Below are positions 1 through 12,705 of a stretch of DNA of 64,000 nt, in pieces. Origin of the DNA: Phorcus lineatus. Lineage: Eukaryota; Mollusca; Gastropoda; Trochida; Trochidae. Location of the stretch: NCBI GenBank assembly GCA_921293015.1, contig OV121081.1:71131022-71195021 (forward strand), written 5' to 3'. A program made the translations under genes and the position numbers. How positions within the stretch are numbered: the stretch's first letter is position 1; each line of letters starts with the position of its first letter. The notes below the pieces were generated by a model. It was not told the origin of the DNA. It did not search any database and was given only the letters and a program-made list of their open reading frames with translations.

Positions 1-1137
1 AACATGCACTTGCTAGGGACAAATTGCAGTTAAGCAACTTTATTGTGTGAGTTATAAACCTGAAAAAACGTCTTTTGAGAGTAACAAGTTCTAAAATATT
101 TCATCAACAACAATCTTCTTGTGGTTATGTTCACCTACAAGGAAATGGGAACCTTCAAGCAACAAATATGGGTTAGACCAAGGTGATAATGTTGGCAACG
201 CCTTGAGCAACTACAGGTTGCTTATGATCATCCACATTATTACATTGTTTTTATTATCACAAAAAAACCACTTTCATAAATCAAATATTGGTAGATATTT
301 TTTTCAGAGAGTGAATTCCAAAGAAAATGACATTCTGAGAGTTGAACTTGTAAAAAATATCATCTTGGAGGGAAATCTAACTTGAGTGAGTGCAAAGAGA
401 TAAGCAGCAAGCACTTGCTCCCCTTATTAGCACCTGTCTGACAATTAGAGTGCAAACTGGTTGAGAACTGAAGGAATACACACCAAGATACACCTAGAAA
501 TGAATTCCGACCATCTCACACCCCATTTTTAAATGTAATACAAGGTACATCTGTTTTAGGAAAAACTACACATTGATAAGAATTGTTCCTCTGAGTTGAA
601 TAAGAAAGTTTCAACTTAAATATCCTAAACAATTAGAGATAATCATTCATGGTGCATGAAAAAATGGAAGTATTCAAAATAATGTAAAAGGTCTTCCTGA
701 ACTCAAAGTGACATTATTCAAGTTTCTGGAACAATATCGGAAACATTTTTGACCATGTTAATGACTCTTCCTGAATTAAGAGAATTTTTTTTTTTAAATG
801 TATGGAATCACTCTATTCTGTAAGATAGCTTTTGCTTTGCATTTTTGAAATACTATAGATTATATGAGGAATATCTTGCGGTGTTATGCAAAATTTAACT
901 ATCCTGAAAGCAGCAGGGGTAAAAACCCTTAAACCTTTCAGAAGCAAAAATCATCTTTTAGTACATTAATTTCTCTAATTCTCCAGAACTTTGCTGATGT
1001 CACAGAATGATGTTTGTTACAAAGCTGAACTTTCTGTAACAAAGAACACTAAGTACAAGACCTAACAAATTCTATTATTCTAGGAATACTGGAGTAGGTT
1101 GGAAGCCTGTTGTAGAGAAAAATTCACAGTGGCGAGG

Positions 1138-1866
1138 TATTGTCTGGTATTCAGTGATGTTGTCTGGCATTCAGTGATGTGGTCTGGCATCCAGTGATGT
1201 TTTTTAGCATTCAGTGATGTTGTCGAGCATTCAGTGATGTTGTCAAGCATTCAGTGATGTCGAGCATTCGGTGATGTCTGGCATTCATTGATGTTGTAAA
1301 GAATTCAGTGATGTTGTAGAGAATTCATTGATTTTGTCAAGCATTCAGTGATGTTGTAGAGCATTCAGTGATGTTGTCAAGCATTCAGTGATGTCTGGCA
1401 TTCAGTGATGTTGTCTAGCATTCAGTGATGTCAAGCATTCAGTGATGTTGTCTAGCATTCAGTGATGTCAAGCATTCAGTGATGTCTGGCATTCAGTGAA
1501 TTGGTCTGGCATCCAGTGATGTAGTCTAGCATTCAATGATGTTGTCAAGCATTCAGTGATGTTGTCAAGCATTCAGTGATTTTGTCGAGCATTCAGTGAT
1601 GTTGTAGAGCATTCCGTGATGTTGTTGAGCATTCAGTGATGTCCATCATTCAGTGATGTCTGGCATTCAGTGATGTTGTCGAGAATTCAGTGATGTCGAG
1701 CATTCAGTGATGTCGAGCATTCAGTGATGTTGTCGAGAAATTCAGTGATGTTGTAGTGCATTCATTGATGTTGTAGAGCATTTATTGATGTTGTCGAGCA
1801 TTCAGTGCTGTTGTCGAGCATTCAGTGATGTTGTTGAGCATTCAGTGATGTTGTAAAGCATTCAGG
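1138..1866. repeat. Minisatellite, 20-bp unit with 17-bp variants
   Basis: About 38 tandem copies of a unit like TTGTCGAGCATTCAGTGATG. Many copies lack a 3-bp TTG and are 17 bp long. The variable dinucleotide or trinucleotide before AGCATTC/GGCATTC (TCG, TCT, TCA, TAG) alternates along the array, and the edges are the most diverged. No coding potential is evident. Confidence 0.95.
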
Positions 1867-4800
1867 GTTGTGATGAGATACAGCAGCTTATCCATTACAT
1901 CTTCAAGAAGACCTCAGATCTTCAAAGCCTTCTGAGTGCTAACATGGTCAGTGTCCTCTGAAGGTTAAATAACTATGGGACATGAATGTCAAGCTGATAA
2001 GAGTATCTACCATATTCAAAACATACCTTTTTTGGCAATATTCTAGAATCACCTTGATTTTAAATATTCATTAAAAAAATCTTTTTGTGGACAATATCCT
2101 TACCATAACCCATTTTGTCAACACTTATACAGACCAATCTTCATGGGAACAATGTTTCAGATAATTGACACCGTCACACAACAGTTGTGAGAATCAAATA
2201 TTAACATTGACTAATGACAATTTCATTGCAAAAGGACTTGAAAATTTATGTGCTTTGAAAATGAATTCTGCATAAGTCACATAAAAAAAAAAATTTGTTT
2301 CTAACCACACTATAAAAAATCCTGTACTCATAACCTGATTCCAACAACAATTTGAAACATCTTCAAAATACGACCAGTTTTCAATACCACTTTAAAAGTA
2401 ACATCTTGCAAGCACCACCTGAGACTCGCCACACAAGAAACTCATTTGCTGTACAACTAGCTGGCCTGCTTGAAAGAAGGTAATCACATTTTCAAGTATA
2501 ATTTGATTATTTCCCTGTGTCAACATTGGTATAACCTTATCACCTTCTGATGGCACAATGGTACAATCCATCAATTCTTCCAGGAGATGCCATCGCAGAT
2601 TATAGGGGTTTCCATCGACCTTTAGAGGCCAACAGAACATTGACACTGGCAAGGTTTAGGCTGGGGGCTTCATGTTCAATCAATGCTAGTGGTAAGCAGC
2701 TGCGATAATTTCTGCTGTTTTTCATTTATTTAATCTCATTTAAGTTGATGTCACGTTTCAGTGTCACCGTGCTGATAGGAAAAGTGATGGCTTCCTGTTT
2801 ACATAGTTATCTGCACTTGCAGACCTATAAATGATGTGTTACTTGGCACCGAAGTCTTCAGCAAAGTTTATCAATCTTACGATGCCTCGAAAACAAGACT
2901 TTAGGGCATAAGATTTGGTTCAAAAGGTTCCAAACAAAATCATCTTTTATTTTTCACCTGTGAAAAGATTTGGATTTATTCTGAATCAGTTATTGAATCT
3001 TTTCAGAAAGGTATACCATTCTCAATATATAGGCAGAATTAAATGCAAATAAATTTCAGAACTTCAGAATATTTTTCTTTAAATCAAAGTATCTACAGAT
3101 CTTCACAATGGCAAAGTGGAATATTTCCATTAAATAGTAACTCGTAACGAACAAAATACATTTTCATAAGAGGTTTATTTCTTTCTAATAAGGCTGCTGA
3201 ACGTACAAACTACAGAATTAAAGGTAAAATTCAACCTGTGCTACATTCAAAATCTGGTTTTTCATAGTTTTGGGTAGTTAAAACATATTCAAACAATTCA
3301 TCCACTGCTTTTTCAGCTAGAGTAAGAATTCCATCACTTATCTTGATAGTTGGTACATGTCCAAAACACTCACACAAACACCTGGAAACACTTACTTACT
3401 TACACATAAACAATCTGCCATGTTTGACAATTTTGTCTGTAAAATGTTGACTAAAACACAATTTGATCCATACCAGAAGGTAAGATTATGCCAAAATAAT
3501 CAGAAGAGAAAATCTTTCAACATTATCATAACTTAAAATAGTGTAACATTAAATAATTGTGTTATTTTCTGGCAATTTTACTTACAACATTCTTGTAATT
3601 ACTCCCAGCAAAATAAAAAAATGTCTTCTGCACAGAGAAACCTGTTCTCAAATTTATTAAATTTATCTTGCTATCTTTGAAATTTGTAAAGTCAATCAAT
3701 AAGGGAATAATTAGTTAAGTTCCAATTTTACATGGAATTTACAATTAAAACAAAATAATTATTCAAATTCATTTTGCTCAATTATCCAAAACTATTTCTG
3801 TAATACTTACAAATACTAACCAAAAATATTTCAAACATGCAAAATCATCAATACATAAATGATTCACTTAGACAAAGGTTTTTGCAATATTTCCAACAAA
3901 ACAACAAGGAGACCTTATACCACGGATGCCACACTAAATAATTAACCCTTCATTTAAAGACTGTTTTCTGGGCATGATCTCAAGCTCTGGAGACGATTCA
4001 ATCTTCCAAGTGAGCACAAGAGCTATTAGCTACAGAGTGCTCCAAGAACATCCAACCATTGGCGCTGCTTCTGACCTTTCATGCTCATAACATCATAACG
4101 GTGTCGTTATCAAAGTCTCTGGCTAATATAGCTCATAGACATGTCAATTATGTGGCACCAGTGGAACTCTGTTCTGACAATATTCTTTATAAGGCGCTAA
4201 TTGCTGCTTCACAGAGCAGTTTCTGTTACGTCTTGTGAGGTAACCTTCAATAGCAACTATTGGAGATAATGTTTGCGTAAAAACGGATGATTTGGTAAAC
4301 ACTGGAAATTCCAGCAAAAAGAATATGGCTCTTAAGTTGTAAGTTGTCTTATCAGACAGTCAGCTATTTTGGATCTCTGTTTCATCCTTGGTGGGCCAAT
4401 AAAGCCACCAATGCAGCTAGAAATACTATTTATCTTTCAACTAATGATATACCTTCAACAAAAACTATTTTTCATGCTTGAAAGCTTGTGAACATAATTT
4501 TGTTGGCTTTTTGGTAAAAGGAAGTCATTTATTATATGTATAAAACTGATGAAAAGTGAATCAGATGAAAATATAACTATTTCATGACAAGTTTCCAAGA
4601 AGGTTAAAAACTTTAAATGAAGTTTATCACTGGAATGGGTCTTCATAACTACTAAAGGATTAGTAAAGGAATATCTAAGAAGACTTTTCACCACCGATAC
4701 AAGCGACAGCTTCCCTGTATCGTATTAACAGGTTCTACATTAAACATCTACACATTTACTCAAAAAGTTAAAAAGAAGTTTTAAGGCAATAATATCCAAT

Positions 4801-4892
4801 AGTCAGTCACTCTTGAAGAACAGTACAATGCTAAGGCTTCTTCGCACAAGAACTAACCATAACTTTTAATTCAAAATCCAAAAATTCTCAGT

Positions 4893-5712
4893 GTTAGTCA
4901 GTCATTTAAAGAGAGTCACAATTGCGATATAATTCCTGCACAAAACAGAGCGAGGCTTTAACAACAGTCCTTATAGTCAGTCAGTTAAAGAGAGTCACAA
5001 TTGCAATATGATTCCTGCACAAAACAGAGCGAGGCTTTAACAACAGTCCTTATAGTCAGTCAGTTAAAGAGAGTCACAATTGCAATATAATTCCTGCACA
5101 AAACAGAGCGATGCTTTTACAACAGTCCTTATAGTCAGTCAGTTAAAGAGAGTCACAATTGCAATATGATTCCTGCACAAAACAGAGCGAGGCTTTAACA
5201 ACAGTCCTTATAGTCAGTCAGTTAAAGAGAGTCACAATTGCAATATGATTCCTGCACAAAACAAAGCGAGGCCTTAACAACAGTCCTTGTAGTCAGTCAC
5301 TTAAAGAGAGTCACAATTGCAATATGATTCCTGCACAAAACAGAGCGATGCTTTTACAACAGTCCTTATAGTCAGTCAGTTAAAGAGAGTCACAATTGCA
5401 ATATGATTCCTGCACAAAACAGAGCGAGGCTTTAACAACAGTCCTTATAGTCAGTCAGTTAAAGAGAGTCACAATTGCAATAGATTCAGCATGTGACACA
5501 TCAATAAAATATTCTTCTTCTTCTTCTTCTATGATTCCTGCACAAAACAAAGCGAGGCCTTAACAACAGTCCTTGTAGTCAGTCACTTAAAGAGAGTCAC
5601 AATTGCAATATGATTCCTGCACAAAACAGAGCGATGCTTTTACAACAGTCCTTATAGTCAGTCAGTTAAAGAGAGTCACAATTGTGATATGATTCCTGCA
5701 CAGAACTAAAAC
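4893..5712. repeat. 79-bp tandem repeat with higher-order structure
   Basis: About ten copies of a 79-bp unit containing GTCAGTCAGTTAAAGAGAGT, TTCCTGCACAAAACAGAGCG and AACAGTCCTTATA. Three sequence classes can be told apart: A (GAGGCTTTAAC), B (GATGCTTTTAC) and C (AAAGCGAGGCCTTAAC with TTGTAGTCAGTCACTT). They occur in the order A A B A C B A [insertion] C B. A diverged copy start may lie near 4796. The array is interrupted at about 5488-5530 by a short retroelement-like tail. Confidence 0.95.
5488..5530 (+). mobile_element. Truncated non-LTR retroelement tail inserted in the 79-bp array
   Basis: An insert of about 43 bp absent from all sister units: AGCATGTGACACATC, then AATAAAATATTC and a (TTC)n run. 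AATAAA followed by a simple 3' repeat is the usual 3' end of CR1/L2-like elements, and extreme 5' truncation is common for them. The flanks look like a short duplication (TAGATTC before, TATGATTC after), which fits target-primed insertion with a 1-bp change. Confidence 0.55.
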
Positions 5713-8700
5713 AAAGTTTTGAAGTCTCTGCAGTCAAAGTTGTAATAAGCATATCTATGGTTAACAAAGCAGCGATACAGTTACACTGCACTAATCCCTG
5801 CTACATGTATGTTGACAATGAAGGATAAGACACAATGAAGCTAGTGTAAGGAGAGATTGCTTCTAAGTCTTGCATGACCACAAATTAGTGATGGTTCCAT
5901 TCACATTAAGCGCTGGAGCAGAAATAAACGCCTGATCATACTTTTCGCGGGTATTAGCGCAAAACACTCAGGGTAGAGTGATTTTCCTTCTGGAGAATGA
6001 AGTGCAAACATATAGACTTGTTTCTAGAGTCAATTTTCATATAAAAAGTCATAAAACCAAATGCAGATTGGACTGAAGCTCAAAGATTTAGCAAAGGAAG
6101 ACCTGGAAAATCTTAAGTCCATATTCATATGAGAAACACTACTTTTTACTTATTAATGAATAATTCAAATAGCTGGAAGAGAGTCTAGACTAACTCAATT
6201 CCAGCTGTCATTTGAATTATCTACGGTTTAAAAAAACAGTGAAGGGGGGAATGTTATACAAGCTTTCTTAGATCCGAACACAGTACTCCTTGTCAATGGG
6301 TGTAAGGACAAAATTGATTTATGTACTATTTCCATGCGTAGTGTACAACATGGGGTGGATTCCGTTGGGCTAGGGTATGGGGTCAGGGGTTAAGAATGTT
6401 ATCTGTAAATCACTGAGGTTTGGTTTTACAGATAATAAACATTTCACTTTTGCTTCTCTCTCAATACATCATTAAACCAGTTAGATCTACTGCTTTGAGT
6501 TCTGTCATAATCTTCATGTTGCTTTTGTTATTGAAGCACTTATACATTGAGGTGTTATTTTCCCATACCAACCTCTAAAAGAAATAATATTGGACCACTT
6601 AAGAAAACATTGAGATTACATTACAAAAGCTCTTTTCTATGCACTGTTAGGAAGATGAAGTAAAGGAGAGTGAAATATGAATTTAATATACTTAATCTTT
6701 CAACATTGATAAAATCAATTACTTTAAGAAACAGTGAAACAATCTGGAAAATATTTTCCTGTAAAATCATCTTCTCTATGTAATATCATCAAAGGTTCAG
6801 ACTTATCATATTATGAGAGTTAAATAACTATTAGTTCATCCAAAATAAAAAAGCTTTAATAACATCAATCATACACATTTTTAAAGGAAAGTTATAAAAC
6901 AATATTGACATGAGAGAAAAACCATGCACCATTACATCTCGGCAGGGAAATGTTTTTACTGCATAAAAAAGCACCAAACCCATCAGGATTTAAAAACAGC
7001 AACTTCCTGTAGACTGTATGCTTATTTATATGTTTTTCCAGCCTGGCACAACATAAACAACTAGGAATAAGCGCGCTTGTTTTGATGTTGATGGTGTTTA
7101 TGTAGAAGGATGTACAACAACTCCTGTCATGTTTCTAGTAATATCCATAGTACTTCTCATCTTATCTTATCCTCTCTGGAAAACCAATAATCTATGAGAG
7201 GAAGTTTCTTATCCGAGAACTTTTCTATGATATATACTCAACAAAATAAGTAAACTTAATATCAAATAAGTTAACAGTTCAAATAATTATTCATCTGACA
7301 CATATAAATGAAATATTGGCATGGTCCTTATCTTGTATTGTTGAGTACAGAAAGTAGTTAAAATGCAAGAAGATTCCTTCATAAAGTAACCACGTTCCAT
7401 CCTTAACTTCATCTTAAGGTTACCTTATTGCTTTTTTAAAAGAGGTTATGTTTCATCATCAACCTTTTTGATTAATACCTGTTTTCATATATTCTATCAA
7501 CAGGCATGAAAGACATTTTTTGATAAAAATGAAACAAGGCTAAGTACATTATGAATTTCCTAAACAGTAAACAACATGCAAGACAATTCTAGTCCTATAA
7601 AACTTTCAATGACATGATGTGCCCATAATGATCTGGAGTTTTAGTGCCACTTCAATTTATTTTTTTCCTAAATCCAGTTGACTATTACCATTGCAGGGAA
7701 AGATTAAGCCCGCAAAACTACACTGAATTTAATTTGTCGTGAAACCAGTAAAATAAAATGTAACTTTCATCCTCATTAACTGCACATGCAGAGATCCTTG
7801 AAAAACCAAAACAAAAATAATTTCCCCCAAAAATATTTTTATTTCTTTCTTATTTTAATTTTGCAACATATTCAGAGCAAAATTGACAAATTTCTTTGCA
7901 ACATTGATCATATTGCTACCAAGATCTCATTAGAATTAAGTAAATATTGACACATGATACATGACAAGAAAAAAGTTATCCATCTAGCTGTGTGTCATTT
8001 ATATTGCCACCATGAAACCTTCATAATGTAAATGACTAGGAGTACTTGTTGAACTACAGACAATTAAAAGTTTCTCTGCATCTTCAAATTAAGATTTTTT
8101 AGCTGCCAACATGTGACATTAAATCAAGTGAATTTCAAGTTAATCAGAAATATGAATAACTTTCTCCCCAAGGCTGTTGAATACATGAATTCAGGAGGAA
8201 TTTGTAAATTCTCTTATTCCCAAACAAGATTGTTAAGTTTACATTTGATTTTAACTCCTACTGAGGCAGGAATTCAAAACATAGTTGTTCAACATGTGCA
8301 CCGTATTGTCTCTCACACAGCTTGAGTAAGCATATAAGCGAGCTGCAGATTTGGTCGTGGGACGCAAGCGCATTATTGTGTCAACTGCAATCACAACGAT
8401 TTGTCAACAAATGATTACCCAGGCCCACAGTGCTGTTTTGCCAGGCTTCGTCTCCCTTGTAGAAACACCATTTGTTTTCTTCATCTATAGGTGCAGGCAT
8501 GGGGTATAAGACTGGTTTTACACAGGCCAAGGATATGTTTTTGTTTCCTTAAAAGTGCATGGCATGTGTTCAAATAATTTTTTAAAGAATGAAATGTCTT
8601 TACAGCCAAACTCTGGGACACCACTTGTGGTTTGGAGTCTGACTTCTTTATCTATAAATCTCTTTGTTCATTGAAAAAGGTTCCGCTTGAAAATATTCAG

Positions 8701-10739
8701 AGACCTTTTGAGTCATTTTCTTATATCTATCATGTGGAAAATTGGCAATAGAAGTAATTGATTACTACTTTGAACATCTTCCCTTAACCAACCTATTAAT
8801 GGTTATGGATTATTCTTTACAGTTTCTTTTGTGGTTTTGTGAAGTTCATACAAGCGTTCATAATAGTTTCCAGCTAGGTACTTTCAAAGTGAGATATTTA
8901 ATAAATGGGGAATGATGAAAAAGACGGAATACACAATAAACAAACTAATGTAGACAAAACATTTATTAGTTTTGAAGATCCTTTGTCGTGTTTTTATCCA
9001 AAAAATCATTATATTTGGCAAACTGTCAATATCTCTAGAAAACATATTGAGAAAAACTTCCAAAAAATATTGGGGTACCTGAACACTGGAAAGTATGAAA
9101 CTACACGGTCAAGCGAAATGCTTAACAGCTACACTGAATGTAAGATCCTTTAATTATATAATGATTAAATTATGCGTTTTGAGCATGCCTGTGCATAGAA
9201 ATAGCGCAGTAGTATATACTGATTTCCATACCAGTTTATATGATACTTAAATATTTCATATTGGGTTGGGCAATGAGAGTACGACTATTGCCTCAACGGA
9301 CAGACAGACATAGAATCAATCGTAGAATGCATGAGAAAGTAAATAATCATGACTAATTGAAGTAAAATATGAAAAAAATCTACTTCGAACTAACGACTTT
9401 AGAACCTTAAAGTTGATAAATTACATTACGTCATTAAGATTCCCTCTCTATTTACCTAATTCCTTTCTTCCAGCTGTGACACTCTCATCAATCACGTGCA
9501 ACAAAATACACATCATTAGCATCAGATTTCACCGGCCTTGAGACATTTCACTAAAAAGAAATTACCTCTGAATGTAAATAATTGAGTTTGAAATGCAAGA
9601 CGACATAGACATGTGTCTGTGCCACTGACAGAGGTACAGGATAGGAAGTGTCAATGGAGTCCGCAATTGCATGCTAGACAATAGGACACTTTAATTCATG
9701 TCTGTCCCTCTAAATGGGCTGTGTCATTTAACATGGGCAGCGAAATGGTCCAACCTGCAATTAATCTACAATCAAATCACACTGCATCTACAGTTGGGAT
9801 AAACAAAGCATTCTTTTGTGAAGCAATTACTTATGGGTGTCACACTTTCATTCAACTCTAATTTATACAGGACTTTTATACAACAGTAAACAAGTATTGG
9901 TTTACAGTGGTTGCCATTAAATTACTTACATTTGCCACGTTTTATACTGCAATTACCTGATATTTCAGTCGGAATTTTAAGATCTTAATTCACTCAAAAG
10001 CTTGACACGAGGAAGATACATGCGAACTAAAGGTGGTTTACTATTTCGAAAAAGCGTAATAACTTATATACAATGTTACAGAAAAAGGTTAGACAATGAT
10101 GAATATCAAATGAAAGTTACCTACATCTTTAATATGATAGTATTGGTTACATGCCCTATTTAGATACAAATTTTCTGAATACCATAATGATGTTTGGTAA
10201 AAAAAATATTTCGATCATTGAAACGGATTGGAGGTGATTAATTAGTTCATTAGCCAGTGTTTCATACTTCTATCAAAACCAAAATCAAAACTTGACAAAA
10301 TGAAATAGGCAGTTTAGGTGAGGTTAGTAAAAATGAAGAATGATATCTATTGTAGGTAAATATTCTCCGGATTTCTCTGAGACAACACAACAAGGTAGTT
10401 ATACACATCTTGCAGCAAGTTGTTCTAAGAAGGATCTGCAGAGTCTCTTTGTACTTGAGGGTAGAGTGTCTATCTACCGTACAGTGAGCTGAAATAGAGC
10501 TCGCCAAGTAGATACATATGTATGGAGAGGGCCTTCCTGCAAGGAACTGGCAAATACTGGAGTTTTATTTGTTCACTTGAATAGCAGTTTATTGGTGTAC
10601 CAATATCAACTGTAACCCATTCTTTTTACATTGGTTCGACAATCAAATCAAGAGTGTTTTAGTGAATGGCTAAACTGAATAGGAGTTGATTGTCAGGAGT
10701 CATAACCAACAGTCCATTAAACAATCTAATCCTCTTTAA

Positions 10740-10806
10740 CCTTTTCATCCCTACAGAAATCAGGTGCTAAAATGTACTTGTGTCTGGTTTCTTAGGGGTG
10801 AAAGCA
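10740..10806. mobile_element. 67-bp TTAA-flanked hairpin MITE (piggyBac-type)
   Basis: An almost perfect foldback between two TTAA sites (10736-10739 and 10807-10810). The left arm contains TCATCCCTACAGAAATCAGG; the right arm is its imperfect complement (CTGGTTTCTTAGGGGTGAAA). The loop is under 10 bp. TTAA target duplications with CCTTT-like ends are the mark of piggyBac-mobilised miniature elements. No coding capacity. Confidence 0.6.
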
Positions 10807-11867
10807 TTAAACCATTTGGATCTTTATAATACTTAAGAAGAGATTTGGTAGTACCTAAACGAGCTACGATCTTGTACCTTTAAACTGGTTACAGAGCTTA
10901 GGGACTCATCTTTGAGTGCTTTAAATCAAAGAGCTAAGTTTCCAAAGCCAACTATGGTTATTTCCACAGCATGTACTCTAAGGCTAGAGCAGGATCAGGT
11001 TCTGAACAGAATGTCAACAGGGCCACTGGCAATGTTCCGCATCATTGAACCCTAAAAAATATGGCTCAACTTGTCAAGGTCCTCTTCCAATCAGAAATCT
11101 CACCACTGAGATTGTATCAACACGTTTGTTTATTGCTCCCTACCCACAGCTGTGCTTGCAATCTATGCATGCTTTATACTCATATACTTCCCTCCTAAAC
11201 CAAGACTTAACTTTAATAGACTGCTGCTTGGTCAAAAAGGAGCATTTCCAAGTAAAATAAAAAAAAGGTTAAGAATTTTCAACAATAGAATAATGGCTAA
11301 TAATTGTTATCACTTTATCAAGAAAACAGCAAAACTTTTCAAAGACTCTCAATTTGTTTTCCATCTGCATATAATTAAGAAATAACCAACAAATTCATAC
11401 TTAAATTTTAATGAACCAGTAAACAAAATAAACCAACTATCAAAATTCTGATTATTACAGTGGCATAGATTGAAAGATGTAAACAAAACATGAATATTCT
11501 TTTACTGATTTAGCCTTGATTAATCAAGTGTTTTAGCTCATTAAATCTGAGAAACTGCAGGCAACTAAAGTCTATCAGCAAGGTAATTTTTACACAGCCG
11601 ATGTAAACAGCAGAAGAAGAGCCTGCATCACAGCAAGCGTTGATCAGACCAGCACACGAAACTCATTTGTTCTCTCTGATTGCAGCTATCTCATGTTATT
11701 CATCTCTTGAATAACATGCCAACATGAAGAAAAAAACTTGTGATGCTGTCGGTAACCGACGTCAATGACAGAAGCACTCCATCCATCATGCTGACAGGCT
11801 ACACAACTCCAACACTACCGCAGCAACATCATCACACATTAACAAGCACTGCACACATGCTCACAAG

Positions 11868-12092
11868 CACTCAACTAGAAAACTTCCATTACCCTCCTGG
11901 TACAGTACAATAGGGGTTGATTCAACACCCCTGGGATATCTACGTGATCAGGCCTATGTGATGGGAAAATAGGTTTGGGTTGGGATCCTGATTTAGGTAA
12001 CTGCGTAGGATAAAGATCCCAAAATCATCGAAAATTAACAATATCCCAACCAGTGTTCACAATCACTTGACTAGAAAACTTCCATTACAGTA
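11868..12092. repeat. Separated direct repeat (CTAGAAAACTTCCATTAC)
   Basis: The 18-mer CTAGAAAACTTCCATTAC, with related CACAAGCACTCAA / CACAATCACTTGA flanks, appears near 11875 and again about 200 bp downstream. Between the copies is a short hairpin, AGGGGTTGATTCAACACCCCT-like, at about 11911-11932. Likely an old local duplication or element remnant. Confidence 0.4.
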
Positions 12093-12495
12093 GTGGGTCC
12101 TTAACAATCGGATTTAACCAACATCCCAGGGTACATCTCTGTCAACAAACATGATGGACTAAAAGGTCAAAGGGTTCATATTGTGATAGCATGTAGTTCC
12201 AGTACTCTATTGAAAACAGATTTAAACGGGTAATAGGTAAAAGATGAATACTTGGTTTGCATAAAAAGACAAAGAGAGTAGGGTACAAAGATCTTGGTGG
12301 AGCCATAATGATTCTTTGTCCTGCAACATTCTTGTTACATCCAAAGACAACTCTGAGAGAACATCTAGATTTCATTACTGAGAGAAAAAATTAACTTTGT
12401 CTTTTATCCATGTGGTCAGATGTTTTGTAAGATCATCCTCTTTGTGAAACACTTGCTGATCAAAACTGTTTTGAAAACAAGATCAGTTTCAATTT

Positions 12496-12606
12496 ATATC
12501 CATTTTCATCGATCAAATCAATTTTTATTTTCATATCCATTTGTATCAATCACAACAGTTTTTATATTCATATCCCTTTTCATCAATCACAAAAGCCCTA
12601 GTTTTG
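12496..12606. repeat. Short 37-bp tandem repeat, three copies
   Basis: ATATCC begins at 12496, 12533 and 12570, each followed by a CATTTTCATCGATCA-like and TTTTTAT segment; the exact 37-bp spacing shows tandem duplication. Frames passing through it are a by-product of the repeat. Confidence 0.8.
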
Positions 12607-12660
12607 ATTTCAATAGTTCAGGGTTCCATGGCATGCCTAAAACCGAAAAGTACCAATGTT

Positions 12661-12705
12661 AATGATAATAATAATAATGGCTGTTTTTATAGTGCCCAAA
12701 TTCAT
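12661..12705 (-). mobile_element. 3' tail of a minus-oriented non-LTR element with (ATT)n end
   Basis: Read on the complement: GGGCACTATAAAAACAGCC followed by (ATT)n. A -GCxCTATAAA- segment ending in an ATT microsatellite is a common 3' end of invertebrate CR1-like elements and SINEs that borrow their tails. The 5' extent is unclear and no target duplication was identified. Confidence 0.4.

Noticed and set aside
2392..2652. 86-codon minus frame in intron 2
   Set aside because: Composition looks protein-like but shows none of the expected convertase motifs and no splice signals I would trust.
1138..5712. Regularly repeated units as a CRISPR array
   Set aside because: Units are directly tandem without unique spacers, and the window is clearly animal nuclear DNA.
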